The position numbers and the translations under genes are program-made. A stretch of DNA of 64,000 nt from Rhizophlyctis rosea (lineage: Eukaryota; Chytridiomycota; Chytridiomycetes; Rhizophlyctidales; Rhizophlyctidaceae). Location of the stretch: positions 56,480 through 120,479 of the forward strand of contig JADGJC010000103.1 in NCBI GenBank assembly GCA_027596075.1. The letters are read 5' to 3'. The notes beneath the pieces were generated by a model. That model had not been told where the DNA came from, did not search any database, and saw only the letters and a list, made by a program, of their open reading frames with translations. Below, piece after piece: positions 10,276 through 24,230 of this stretch (position 1 is its first letter; each line of letters starts with the position of its first letter).

Positions 10276-13200
10276 CTAGTCGTTGAGAGCCATTAAACCT
10301 GCTACACCCCGCCGAATCCAGTGATCTTCAGGTACATTGGTTGGTATTCTCATGGACATGACGTAATTTGTGCTGTGCCTGTGATGCGATAACCGAGGAG
10401 CTAAGAAGGGGGTTCAATCCTCTCAATCGACAGGCTTCACTTACCCTGTAGTCGACAGAGTTCCTCTCCTTGCACTGGTTTTGTATACAGGGCAATCGTA
10501 CGTATTGGACAGATCGAACTTACTCCGTTCGCCGGGTTTCAACCAAATGATTGGGATCGAATCGTACAAGACTCTAGGCATACTCTCCGCAATCGAGTTC
10601 TCCTTGATGTCCCACCTCGCACCTTCCAAGAAGAGACCGTTTACATACTGCCCCTCATCAGGCCTCACCCCCGAGGTCCGTACTGGCTGTATCTGGAACT
10701 CAAATGCCAGCAAATCTATAGGAATGGTGTACTTTCTCGCATAATTTTGCAGACAACCCGTCAGGAAACTTTGCGTAAAGAAGAACCCGCTCAACCAATA
10801 CACGATGGGTTGCCCGTCGTCTACCCATTTGCGGAAGAATGTCAACCGCGCCAGTAGATCCGCGAAGTACGATCCCAGTGGTTTCATCGAAGGGTATGAG
10901 CGGCCCGCCCATGATTTCGGTATCCCGCCCACTAATATGCTCGTACTGACATCCTCCAACTCTGCCGACATAACCACCAACCCCTTGATGGCCTTCTGGA
11001 TATTGGCCAAACTCTCCCGCACCACCTTGGTCAGATTGTTGAACCGAATCACCTCCTGCAGAAGCACAGTGTTCATGCTTTCTGTGTAGCTGACAGGGTA
11101 CTTGCTCGACACTTTCACAAGATCGAACTGCTCCGGCAATTTAAAGTGCATATCCGCCGCAACCTCCGAAATGATCTGCTCGCTTGACCGCCCTCCACCA
11201 CTGTCTGACCTTCCTTGGGTAAGCAAAATGGACCGGAAGAAGTTGTCCGTCTCCAATTGGTTTTTGGTGATGTCGGCGTTGTCGTGGAGGCAGAACACTT
11301 CGGGCTTGGCTTCCATGGGAAGGGTTTTGATAAAGTCTGTGATGCCGGCGTAGCTGGTGTTGATTGGGACGTGGTATACACCGCTGGGTGAGAAGGCGTA
11401 CTTCTCCTCCTGTATGCCCGCGTTGTAAACAAGGGTCAAGAGCGACATCAGACAGCGCCGATCTTTGTCGTCAGTGACACGTCCACCATAATTACATTGT
11501 CCTTCAAAGAGAATAGTGTAAGTAAAGCTCTACGCAAAAAGTCATTGAATGGTGGACGTTTATTTCGCTTTACCTGTTAGGTATGCCAGCGCTTCATACG
11601 GGACCTCATCGTACTCAGCAAGGAAGTTGCGAAGTTGTCTAGCCGATATCCGAAGGTCCGTATCGTTGAACTCGTACGGTATATTCCAACCAATCGGTCC
11701 AAACTGACGCCGCTCTTGAACCAACCCATGGAAGAAACACAGCCCGAACAACATTTTCTCAAAGATCGCCTGCCGTTTGGACCCCTCGTAGAACGTTTTG
11801 TCATTGATGGGATCGCTCAAATAACTCTTCATCAAGTTGGCCTTTAACCCCTTTGGCGGTTCATTTGTCATCTTGACTCCATTTTGCAGCAACGTTACGG
11901 GGAACTTGTCGCTCGGGTAGGAGGTTAACCATAATCTGAAATCCCGATGCGTGGTCTCCGGCGTCAACTCCTCACAAATCTTCTCAAGTGTCGACATCCA
12001 ACTGATGGCCAAATGGCAATTCTGCAATACAACCCATGACCCCTCCTGCGCCCCCGCACTGATCATCTTGGCTGCAATAGGCCCTTGCCCTTGACCAAGC
12101 GATATGGAGTTTAGCCGGTTCCCACCCATCTTTTTCTCATCTCCGAATTTCAGCAACGCTGTCATTGGATCAGCACCCGGTGACAAGATGAACACGAGGG
12201 GAGCGGTCGGGTTTGAATCGTTGTAGCTGCTCGCCAAGTCAAATGGAGGTGGTTCAACGAAACGCTTCCCCATCTTTTCGATGATGAAGAGGGCGATGGC
12301 TGCTGTCATCTTATCTGGCCGTACGCATCTTAGCACCAGCAGTTTTTGGAATGCGTCCAGCTGATCTTTCCATTGGCCTGAAGGAGGATAATATTATTGA
12401 ACATTCTGGCAGTAGGGAGCAACAAGTACGATTCGTGAACTTACCAGGCAAGGTTAGCTCCTGAGGCTCAGAGCTATCAAACGAGTGCTTCCAGTCATTA
12501 ACGCTATTCTTGAAAGTCTGATGGAAATCCTTGTACGCCGGCAACGTGGACAATCTACAAATATCCGCCCAAGACCGATCCGTAATCCACGACGGGTCCG
12601 GATTAGCCACACTCGTATCCCCAACCCCAATACCACCCGTAAGCAAGAACCGCCATTCATCATTGTTAATTTCATTCCTCCCCTTCAATATCGCTATAGT
12701 CAACAAGAAGGAAAAGACCAGCTTGTCCTTTTCGAAGAGCGATCGACACACGTTTAGGTACAGCGATTCGGTAAAGTGGGTACGGAGATTGTTCAGTCGC
12801 GTATCTAGATCTGCGGACTTCTCGCTGGCTTCTATGGAACCGATGAAGAGGTTGATGTACCAGACGAGGGAGTATTGGTACATGGGCTCGATGTTGGCAA
12901 GTTCGGCGATGCAAAAGAACAGGATGGAGGAGTGGATGGCGATGGGTTTGTACCCGATACGGATTTCGTCAATCTTTGCTTCTGTCTTCTCTGCGGTTGC
13001 TTGCTTTTCGCTGATGGTGTTGGCGAGGACTTTCGAAGAGGAGAGGATCTGGATACCGGTTTCATCTTCTAGGATATTCCCTTCCCCTGAAGACAGCACT
13101 TCCAGGATCTTATCTTCAATTTCCTGCAGTTGTCGTTTGTTGTCCGCAGATTGGAGTAGCAACTGATTCTTCATTTCCTCCAGTTCCGGCCGTTCTTTTG

Positions 13201-16200
13201 CTATTACTATTCCCAGCAGCTGATCCTCCAACCCTTCCGGCGTAATCATGAAATTGAGCAAAGTCACTTTTGTGGAAAGCTCCGGTAGGTAGTGAGGATT
13301 CCTGAGCTTGGTGGTGATGTAGAATCGGAACTCGGGTGAATATTCCACAGTCGAATCCCCGAGCCTAATGCAAGTGATGCCGCCTTGCTTGAACGTTTGC
13401 TTGAGCAACAAAGGCTCCAGTACGGGGTCCAACTCCTCCCCGACATTTTCCAACAGTACTGGTGTCCCAAATTGAACGGCATTCTCCAATGTGCGCAAGT
13501 AGTCCGAATCCGTCAATTTCACCACCTGCAGGGACTTCTGCTTCTCCATGTTCTTGATCCAGCGATTCGCCTGTCCCTGCGGATCAATCATCAATGGCCA
13601 GCGTCTTGCATTTCCAATCACGATCCCGTTGTCTATTGAGAAGGCATCATTTGGTAACCCCGCTAAAGTCCACTCTCGAATCTTGACCGGCTCTCCCAAG
13701 ACCGCTGCCAACTTGATATCGTCTGAACAAGGTATCTTGCGTTCCCTGCAAAGCTGAGTCCACTCTGCAACACTTTCATCCCGGTAAGACTTCGTAAACG
13801 CTCCTAAATATGCGACGATACCAGAAGAAACGAGCACATCTCCAGTTAACGACACGTAACGTTTCTCTCCATCAATGGCACACTGTGTCCACCGATCCTT
13901 TTCATCACCTAAACTACCGATCAGCTTCTCAGCCCGTATCAACTGGTTGGACACTGATTCGACCTGTCGTTCCAACTGCTCCTTCTTATCCGTCATTGCC
14001 TTGAATTTTGCCTCCAAATTTGCCATGCGGTCCTCTACAGCCTTCAGCACTGCCCGCTTCTCGTTCAACTTGCCCATTGTCTCCGACAGTTCAGCTTCTG
14101 CCTTCCCAAGAGCCTCCTTCTTCGGCGCTACAACTTTAGCTACCCTATCATAACATTCAAGCGCGCGGACCCATTTGCACAACCCCTCTGCCGCGGACGA
14201 TGCGCTTTTGATCTTATCAGGATCGAACTCCGGGTTATCAATATACTTCCCTCTAATCACTTTCATGATGGCGGGCGATATGTTATCTTTGTCGTAGGCC
14301 TTTAAACTTTCGAGGAACTTCATATCTCCCATCAGCGTTTTCGATGGACCCCAATAGTCTTCGATTTTCTTTCCAGACCCTGCTGGATCCGGGATTTTAA
14401 CTGGCTTCACGTCCTTCATCACACACACTGCTTCCATTACAAGCTTCACCCCTGCCGGAGGGCTCTTCATTGACTTCAGGACCGTGATATCAGCTGGCTT
14501 CAGGGTGTCCAACGCTTGCACAGCCGACTCGAGAGCTGGAATGGCTTCCGCTAGTTGCGCCTCACAATCGTCCTTAATTGCTTTGGCCTCCGCCGCCTTC
14601 TTACTAGCTACTTCCTCATCCGCCTGCACTACCACCTTCGTCGCATCCACCTCCTTCGACTCCTTCTCGATCTGAACCATGATTTCGTCTGTTTCCTCCT
14701 TTGTTTTGATTAGCTGCGGTTGCATTGCACCCAAGTCGACCTGCATCTTCGAAACCGCCCCTTGTGCGAAATTCAACTTTTCCAATCCAGTAACGTAACG
14801 GTTTTTCCACTTCAGTACTGCCGCCCGCTTTGCTGAGAGAAGGGTTTTGAACGTACGAATAAGTTCGAGGTAGGATGTCGGGGTAACGTAGTTGTGCCGC
14901 CTCAGGCTGGCGAGGAACTTGGCAGACTGGGATCGTGTGGACTCGTGCAGGTATTTGCACATGAAGACTACGTCTTTCCTTACTTGATCCTCCAGCTCCA
15001 CATCGCTCAAGAACTTGGTTGCCACCATTTCCAAAGCGTCATCCGGCCAATCCTTGAACCAGTCAATCGTACAACAGTTGACTAATGATGGGAACTTCCG
15101 GAGTCGGTTGCGGAAAGCTTCACCGACGGGACTCATACATAGGCACACGTGTAAATTTTCCCTGCACCGGTCTACAAAGAACGCGAACAGGGCGGTAGGG
15201 GTTGAATCGGTCGGGCGGCTTGTTGCCCGGGTATCGGATCGCATCAGCTCAAACAGTTCTTGCTTCTCATCCGCCGCGAACAGATTCGGCACCTCCCCAG
15301 AATTCAATATGTTGTTGATATCCTCCAAGAAAGACTCCTCCTGAATTTGTGTGTCGCTGAACAGGAACACGGTTGACTTCCCTTGCCCACCCGCCATCTT
15401 CATCACCTTCTTCAGGTCATCGTGCCAATTTTGAACGTTGTAGTTCCTACTGATCTCCACCTGGAAAACGTCAAACTCCGCCAAATACGCCGCCATCCGA
15501 CTCAAACTTTGCCGTCCGCTACCACCGACTCCCACCAACAAGATATTTCCTCGAGGCTGTTGAAGCACACGGCTAATGCGGGCAAGATGTTCGATTGCGA
15601 AACGGAACATGACGAGATCCATGGGCTTTTTACTGATCATGTTGTACTCCGCCAATGACCGGTCCATGAACTCGGTCAAAGCATCCAGGCTTGCAATCTC
15701 ATCATACGCTTTCCCAGCTGCGTCCCGTGGAGAAAGGTACGTTCCGAAAATCAAGCTACGTAAATCATCTTCCCCGACCGACCCATCATTATTGAAGTCG
15801 TAAGGCTTGAAAACCGCATTGAAATCTTGCCCAAATGCTGACTTCACCACCGTTTTTCCATGTTCGAACATCCATTTCCTATCCGCATCATCGATAAGGC
15901 GATCATAGAATACCCGGTACGCTTCATGCAACCACAGTCGAATGAGTTTGGCGGGTTCGGGAACCGTATCTGGTCTCGATAGCAAAACTCCTTGTATTAC
16001 CCGTGCAAAATCCCGCAAGTTGAATGTGTAATGCGACTTTGTTGGTGTTGGTAACAAGTTGGCCATGGCGCCTCTGTACACGTCCCGAGTAGCTGCAACA
16101 ATGGGTTTTGCCAGACCCCGCACTTCTTGTGCAAATCCATTGCCGAGATGCCAAGCAAGAATGGTCTCAAAGATACGGTGTAGCGTCATGTCATCGAACG

Positions 16201-19200
16201 CCGCAATTGTTACGGTGTTGAAATGGCGCAAGAACTAAAAGGGCATTTGATTATTAGACTTCAGAGACAACAGAAAGTTTTATGTCTTCGTCACACTCAC
16301 TCGAGGCGTGATGGGGTTTCTTCCACCTCCAGGCGGGCCCATCGCTCCAACAAATTGGATGTCAATGAACTCTTGCATACTATTTTCTTGGAGGTTATAC
16401 CATCCATTATGATCCATCCATTGCCTCAATAGTTCGATTGGTGGTTGCGCTCCGTATTGCTCCCGTGCAGGCATGTTCAGATCGTCTACGAAAATGATGC
16501 ACTTCTTTCCGACCGCCGGACCAAACACTCCCTTCCTTCTTTTGTCCAACTTGGACTCGATGATGTCCTGCGTCTGGTTGGCAGTCGTTTGAGCCGAAAA
16601 GTTGATGAACACCGGGATGTACGTGTCTTTCGATAGACCGCTCATGAGCCCGTCCCTAATATACATAGACTTCCCCGTACCCGTCGGCCCCACAAATAGG
16701 ACCTGCTTGTTATGCCGCACAAGCAGTTTCAGGAGGAATGTGTATCGCGCCGTATCTACTGTAGGCACCATGATGCTATCATACTTTGCTTTTGCAGGGA
16801 TTGTGTACTCCGCCGGAATTGTCTCCAACCATGACCGCCATCGACCGCCATCCGTTTTTTCGAATACGAAATCGTAAACCGTCCCACTATCCGGAATCGG
16901 CACTTCAAATGTAAAACCGTGAGGAGGTCCGCTCAACAATGGCCGAACAAAGCTATTAAACTTGGCGCGGCCAGCTTCATTCACACTGGCGCCAACCGCC
17001 CATACCAATGAGAATAAGAATATCCCCTGCAAGCACTTGGCACTCATGTCAAAGTTCTTATCGTCCCGTACAAAATCGTCCAGCAAACTTTCGTAGATGT
17101 TCATCAAGGATGTGACAAGGTTACTATCGTTGGTCTCGGACAGTTCGACGCATTCCCGACGCACAAATTGCAGTGAGGGATTGATCAGCCAATCGAACAT
17201 GGCAATGAGATGCTTCTTCTGCTCTTCATCAAGCGTTTCCATCTTATTCAACCACGACACCACCAGCGTATCTCTCCAGCCAAGTCGGCTAGGTTCCATG
17301 TAAATCATACCACACCGACTAACCGTGGCTGTAGAGCAAAATGGTCACAACTCCTAGCTCTTCGAAGAATACCGGAATCAATTCGCTTCTCACCTGGAGA
17401 TGCTACCGCCAGATCCCGCACTTCAAAGATCATGCTCATTGTCGATGATAACTGAATGATTTCACCGCTATTCAAACATAGTTTCTTGTTATCATCCAGC
17501 ACCGTATTCATGTTCTCAATCCAAATGGCATCAACAGGCCCATCAAAAATAATCCACTTCCTCTCTGGTGTCGCCTGAGAAGCAAAGTTGCGAAACCCGA
17601 CCGCCAAAACCCCGTCGGACCACTCATGTGTGACTGGATCAAATTGCCCATACAGCTGCCCCATGGTGATAGACTTCGGGTTGAGAACAAAAGTAAGAAC
17701 CTTTGCTTCGGCAGTCGGGGCGGTTTTGTTGATTTCTGTAAGAGCATTTTGCAAGACTCGATAGCCGGCAGTCTTCCCTGCAAACGGCTCCCCAACCAAC
17801 ATGAAACCGTGCCGTACCAGCATCATCTCGTACACCTGGAGCACCTTTTCCAAAAAGGCGGGCACCATTTGCAAATTCATCCTCGCACAGCACGTCTGGA
17901 TGCTCTTGGTTAAGATGTCGTAATCGGGCGTCGGTAAGGTCACACCAGGGAACAAGTCGGCGGTGATACCCTTGAATAGGGGGATATCTTGTGTCAGGAA
18001 TTTGGCGAGGTTGACGTCAATGATGGAACGGAGTACGATGATATTCTCATTCTCGTTTGGATACTTCAACTTCAAAGCACCGCATGCATTGAGTACTGAT
18101 TTCACGGCACGCATACCGTAGTCGTAGTGGTCCTGAGAAGACAGCTGTTCGGAACACAATCGGTAGGTAGCAGTGATCTTCACAGCTAAACTGCGGGCTT
18201 GTACGAAGCCGAACGAGTACAGCGAGATTTCCGCAATCAAGGTGTAGTCGGGCACCTGGATGCAATGGATATGTCAAATTCAGCTTCACATGGAACCAGA
18301 ACGTTGTTACACCCACCATCATAGCGACTGGCCTTAAACACAAGAAGGCAAATTATAATGAGAACAAACATTTAACAGTAAAAAAAGCACAAAACTGCAA
18401 AAACTCACCGGAAAAGCGCTTTCAAGTTGTCAGGCAACTCACTCCGTCCCGCATAACCCGGATTCATGGTAATGAAGCAATTGGCCACGGGATTCAGATT
18501 CAACTCCGTCCCTTCAAATACAAACGTCTCCAGTTTCGCGGCCTTTGCTCTTTGAATCGTCAAGATCTGCTGCGCAACGACCGACAGCACCTCCAAATCG
18601 ATACGGTTGAACTCGTCGAAGCAAGCCCATGCACCAGCCGACGCCAACCCTTTGAAGAACTTTCCCATCGCAATATAATCCAACCCATCTGAGCAGTTGT
18701 ATACCACACAAAACATCGCCAAAGCCTTCGCCAGATCCTTCACCGATTCCGTCTTCCCCGTCCCGGCGGGTCCTTCTGGCGCTCCACCAAGGTTTAATTG
18801 TAAGGCACCGAACAGCGTGCGATAACATCGGTCGGTAAGGGGCGTGATAACTAGACGGGCGGTATTGCCAAGATATTCGTAGCCGTATTTTTGGACAGAA
18901 TTGATCATTTTGACAATGACGCCCTCTTCTTTGTCGGGGAAGTAGTACCGCAGTTGACTGAGCCATCCGAAATCGTTGGTATTGCTGACTTTGGCGTCTG
19001 CCAGTTGTTGCACGACGTCCCGCGCGTGCACGTCAATCTGAATGGGTTTGTAGCGCATTTTCAGTCATCATCTTCCATCATTTCAACCAGCATAGCAAAA
19101 GAGCTTACCACAACAAGCGCCTCCAACGTCGTCCTCGCCAACCTCGAGAGATTGCCCCTCACAAGCTCAACAATCTTACTCAACCTCTCCGTACTTGTAT

Positions 19201-22200
19201 CAACATACTTGGCCAACCCATTCTGCCTCCCTTCCAAAATCACAAACTCCACCTCCTTAGTCCAAAAGATCTGACTCACACCCAATACAACTTGTCCAGG
19301 CCAATCCAACACCCATTTCTCCCTCGGTATTTCCTTATACGCATCCCACCCCTGCGCCGTGACATATCTCATGGAAGCCAGCATCGCCCGCTCGACTTCC
19401 AATAACCACTTCTCCACCGCCCCTGCCGCGTCGTTGGTGGAGACCGTTGTAGTGAACTTGATGAATTCCTTTTGGGCACTGTACATCCCCGTAATGTCCA
19501 GATTGTCCGTAAATTCCAGACTGTTGACGCCTTCGAAGCATTTCTTCAGGTGAGGTTGCACGCGCGTGGGGTCTCTCGTTTCTGACAGGATTTCCAGCAT
19601 TTCATCATTGGACAAGAAGAAGAACCGGGGGAAATATAATCGCTTGATCTCCAAGTATTGGTTGAGCCCCTTCTGGATGAGTTCCAACTCGTTGTTGCTT
19701 TCTTTGAGTCGGTCAAGAAGGTCTGGCATGGCGCAGACTTTCAGAACGTGATGGTCCAGGACGCAGTGTGCCATGATCTCTTTCCAGGTTTTGTTGACGG
19801 CAACAAAGCGCTTGCCTTCCGTGGGCATCTGGCGCATAATGTCTTCAGAGCTAAAAATGGGTTCCAGGTACAGCCACGTCGCTTGCACTTTCAGCCATTC
19901 ATCCAAGATTTCCTTTCAAAAAACCATCAGCATTCAGGGTCCTGACTCGAGAGTATTTTTGACTGGCCTACCTGCATAGTAATCAACCTCTCCTCCCAAG
20001 CCCTCGTCTCCTCCTCAAAAGCCTTAATGAACGGACTCCCCCTCATAGTCTGCGTCTTCACAATATGATCATCAAACAAGCTCTGAATCTCATCCACACT
20101 ACTCAAAATATGCGTCCCCGTATCCCTATACTCAACAGAAACAAACTCGACATCCTGCCACTCAGAATACATCTTCTGCAACGCCTTCTCGAACGAATAC
20201 TCCTTCGTCGCAACAGAACTGATCTGCTCCAAGTTCTCCATGTACTCGTGGAAGTTGCGCTCGAGCACGGCGCTGAGGGATGTGGTTTCGTCCGGTTGAA
20301 AGCGGAACCCGACGATGCGGGAGATGTCTTTCCAGTGGCGTTCGCGGAGACCGGGGTTGCAGAGGGTGTTGATGAGGGGGAGGTGGACTTTGAATCTTTC
20401 GAGTTGTTCTTTGGTGATTTCGGCTACTTCGAGGGGGGCGGGGTCGGTTTCGAAGGTGAGGCAGAGCTTGTAGATGTTGCGCCACATGTTTGTTACTTCG
20501 TTTTCGACGACTTCTGGGTCGAGTTTTAGGAAGGGACCTGTCATCCAGGTGTGGTAGCATCGTTGGAAGTCTACAGAGGTTTGGTACAGGGTCAGGAATG
20601 GCGCCAGTGCCTCGATGGTTTCGTTGAGTGCCGGGAATTTGGTCGGCTCCCATCCAAACATCTCTTCCTCCCTATTGAAGCCCATAATGCGCTCGGCAAG
20701 AGAGTCCAACCGAGACTGAAGCCTCTGGGCCGTTTTGAGATATCGCGTGATTTCGGCATAGTCTCCAAAACTGTGGTATTCTTCCAGCTGCTTTGCAAAC
20801 CCTTCCAACTCCACTTGCAGACGCTCCCTGCGCGTTTTGAGCTCTTCCTGGTTTGCTTGTCGAGAGCGGAGGAGGATGCTTTCTCCTTCAGTGAAGATTG
20901 GTATGATGCGTTGCGGCCATGTGAATAGTACTGTGTTAAGTTCGTAGTCGTCCTTTGACAGCTCAGAATACGTTATCATGAAATTTAGCCTTGGGTTTTG
21001 ATACAATTAGAAATTAGTGGGCTGCTGATCTCGGTCTTGCCAACGTTTTGATCCCGCACCTTCTCTTGGCATCCTCAACCGAATCCTCAAGACTCCGCAT
21101 AGTAACCGTCCTCGTATGATCAATAAACTTCTGCAAATTCACCATCTCTTCCACATTCGACGGCATGGTCAACACCTTGTTGGCAATCTCCTCAAATTGC
21201 GCAATGATCCTGTTGAGCAAAGCGGTCGCGCGTCAAGATCAGTCAAACGGTTACAGTCAAACCCGAAAATGCACCTCCATTCCGGCACACAAACTACATA
21301 CCCGGACACCAAAACCCTATTATCCGTCGCCATTCTGTCTAAAATCTTGTTTGCCAATGCCATGGCGCGATCTGACAATGCTGTGATGAATTCATCGCAG
21401 TGTAACTCTACCAAGGGGAAGTAAACGACAAATGGATAGGCGCTGAAAATCTGGACGTTTGCGTAGTTCTTCCATTTTTTCACCTCCTGCAACGAAAACA
21501 AATCCATATTGAGAATTCATTGCCAACCGGTTCCGGTACCCAAGGGCACCCCCTGCGCCGACATCATCTCAAAGGTATGTGCAAAAAAATGTAAAATCCC
21601 ACCTCCATAGCCCTCTCCTGAAAATTCTCCCCCCCCAAAAACTCATCCACCTCCTTCTCCGCCGCACCCCCAACCAAACTCTGATGCTTCTCAAAACTCT
21701 TAATATACTCCTGCGGAGTCCTCAACATCTCCTGCAAACACGCCGTCAACCCCTTCCTCGCCTCCTCCACAATCCTCGGATACGTCCCCTCAAACGCAAC
21801 CCTAATACACTGCTCCGGCTTCACGTTCGTCATCCCCGCCCTATTCGTCGTCATCACATTCTGCCCATTCGAAAATAACTGCGTCTCGACTTTCGGAATA
21901 CGGTCTGCCGCGGTTGAGAGTGTATCTAGGAGGGATTCGACAGTTTGTTGGATTTCAGATAAGGGAGGGTCGAAGCGGAGGTGAGTGTCTTCAAGGAGGA
22001 GGCGGACGGAGAGGGTGACGGGTTGGCCCGTTGGGAAGCGTTTGACGATTGTGGTGGGGTTGTTGTCGAAGAGGGATGTGTAGTCGTTTAGGGATTCGTG
22101 GACTATGTGGCGGAGGTGGTCGCCTAGGATGCAGGTGATGGTGCGGAAGAAGACTTCCATCCGGTCGTTGGAGATTGTGGACCATTCGTTGCGTTTGCTG

Positions 22201-23746
22201 CCTTGGTAGAAGACGTTGAGCATGGCGGGGTACCAGCTGGGGGTAGAGATTTCAGAAGGTGGGTTGAGTACACCAAATAGTTCTGTTGTAGTGACAATGT
22301 ATGATCCCACCTTGTCATCAACCTTTCGTGCGCCTTCTCAAGCTTTTGAGAAAACATGGCCTTGAACGCTCTTAGTTCAAATGAACCCCCTTTGTTCACG
22401 ATTGACTCCATATCAAACAACCTCATCGGCTTGAACTTCTCCCACAAATCAAGAATGCCAACAATGGTCGGGTTAATGATAAAGAGGTTGCTGCGAATGG
22501 TGTCATGGGATGTTGCATACGAGTGATGCCATGTGGCGGTGGATTGTCGGATACTGTGAGGAGATGCGTTCAGGCAAGGCATAATATGGGCTACGCAAGA
22601 AGCTCATGTCACCCAATTCCTTACCTAACAAAATTCTCCTGCCCGGTCTTCTCATTCCCTCCGTAATCATTCTTATCCCTTGGGTCCTTAAGTACAAAGT
22701 CGACTGCAGGAGTGCAAACAATCAGCAACCGTCGCCTCGCAAACCTAACACCTACATCCTCAATCCAACAACACCCCAATACAAAAACCCACCAATAGCC
22801 TTCTTAACACTCATATGATAATCATCCCTCATCTCCCCCGACAGCACCTGCAAGCTCGGCTGATGCCGATTTTTCAGGCCTTTCGGTAAAAGCCGCAACA
22901 CGTTGTAGAGCCATTGATCCTCCATGTCCGCGACGTGGTGGGTGTCGATCCCGTTTGTGATGTAGTAGTAGTAGCGTTGCTGTCAGGGATGTGGGTGAGG
23001 ATTAAATGGGGGACAATTTGTCAAACGGGTTCGGTCAACGGACCATCATATCCTTCTCCTGCGGGGTTGGTGGGCGATCCAAAGCTTCTTCGAGTTGTTT
23101 CTCTAGATCTACGTCGGAGTCGTTGTTGGCGTTTTGCCTGCCATGTTGACAATCAAAACCTACTCTTCGCGCATTGAAACGCGCAACCCATATACATCGA
23201 CATACATCACAATATTGACCAGCGTCGTCCGGAATGATTCCCGGTCCTTTTTACCGGCTCTATCCAACCGACTTGTTGTAGCCGCCGCGGCTTTTGCGCT
23301 TTTATCTTGTTTAGATGTGTGCGTCTGCACTAAACCCGCTTCATCGCCCTTCATCGTTTCCTTCACCTCTGCCTTGCCGCCCGCGGCCGGCAGCCTTTTT
23401 GATGCAATCGCGAAGGGATCGAATGGTCCTTTTGATGTACCGACCAGGTTGGTTAAGATTGTTTTCTGTGATGAAACCCACTGATATCCAAAGTCACAAA
23501 TTACCATTATCAAGAGTTTTGAAGAGTGTAGCTTGGATATGCTCGAATGCAGCTAATGGGTTGGACGCTCCGAGGACATCGCGGGGAATGTACGAAGAGT
23601 CGGTCTGCCATGATCGTCCGCGAGTGCCTGTGGGAAGCAGGTTCCTCTTGTAAAACCAGAGTTAGATGGCAAAAGCGCCAGTATACTATCCTGTTGTGCA
23701 ACGACAGTACCTTGGGCGACTGACCCGTCACGGGCGCGTTTGGCAT
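10276..23746 (-). CDS. Axonemal dynein heavy chain, single-headed inner-arm type (DNAH3/7/12-like)
   Basis: About twenty exons encode roughly 4,000 residues, the usual size of this subgroup; start at 23744-23746 ([12 protein letters not shown]). Clear exons include 18409 to about 19060, the 16-nt micro-exon 18317-18332, 17394-18256, 16301-17318, 12445-16234, 11574-12378, 10445-11511 and 10276-10378. The tail domain has [11 protein letters not shown] near 22,960. Walker A loops are [10 protein letters not shown] (AAA1, 18744-18773), GEPFAGKT (AAA2, near 17,780), GPTGTGKS (AAA3, near 16,680) and [10 protein letters not shown] (AAA4, near 15,520). AAA1 also has [18 protein letters not shown] and FDEFNRID. 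The antiparallel coiled-coil stalk with the microtubule-binding tip lies at about 13,900-14,800. The C-terminus has [24 protein letters not shown] and, in the last exon, HSTNYVM. It powers flagellar beating. I saw no in-frame stop in the motor; splice phases at the N-terminal exons (near 23,470-23,510) remain uncertain. Confidence 0.93.
18317..18332 (-). other. 16-nt micro-exon of the dynein heavy chain
   Basis: On the minus strand, ...ttaag|GCCAGTCGCTATGATG|gtgggt... fits between donor CTTTTCCG|gtgagt (18408/18409) and acceptor atccag|GTGCCCGAC (18256/18257). Joining them gives [20 protein letters not shown], the highly conserved end of the AAA1 module in dynein heavy chains. Without this piece the motif and frame are lost, so the micro-exon is well supported. 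Confidence 0.8.
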
Positions 23747-24230
23747 GATTTTGCGTGGTGCGTGGTGAGGTTATGCGATCATACAGGTGTTCAAATCATG
23801 CCTTCTTAAACGGTGAGTATGGAGTAGCGGTTTTGTGGGAGCAGGGAATCCTGTGCAAATTTGACAAAATGTGAAATTGCAGTCGGACTCGTGGTCGGCC
23901 GGACACGTTTTGCGGGTCGGGTGTGATTGATTGGGAATTTGGGATGTTATGATCTAGATCATAGGACGGACCCTGGAAAAGATGACCGTCAAGTTCTGAT
24001 CAGCCGCGAGCCGTATCTCTCATTCCTGCGAGTTCACAATATGATTTCCACTTGAATCGTGTCCTCCTGGTGGTCTTCCCAAAGCGTTCTACACTTGTTC
24101 TCGGCTTGAGCGCACACACAGGTGTCGTAGCCAGCGATTCTGCGAAACCTCATCGAAATGAGACAAGCAGGGGAACTATATGTGCATTGTCTATTTACAT
24201 GATTAGTGGGGTGGATAATCGTTATGCGCA

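Noticed and set aside
10276..23746. Possibility that the dynein heavy chain is a pseudogene
   Set aside because: All four nucleotide-binding modules, the stalk and the C-terminus read through with consistent splice sites; remaining phase doubts are limited to a few N-terminal exon borders.
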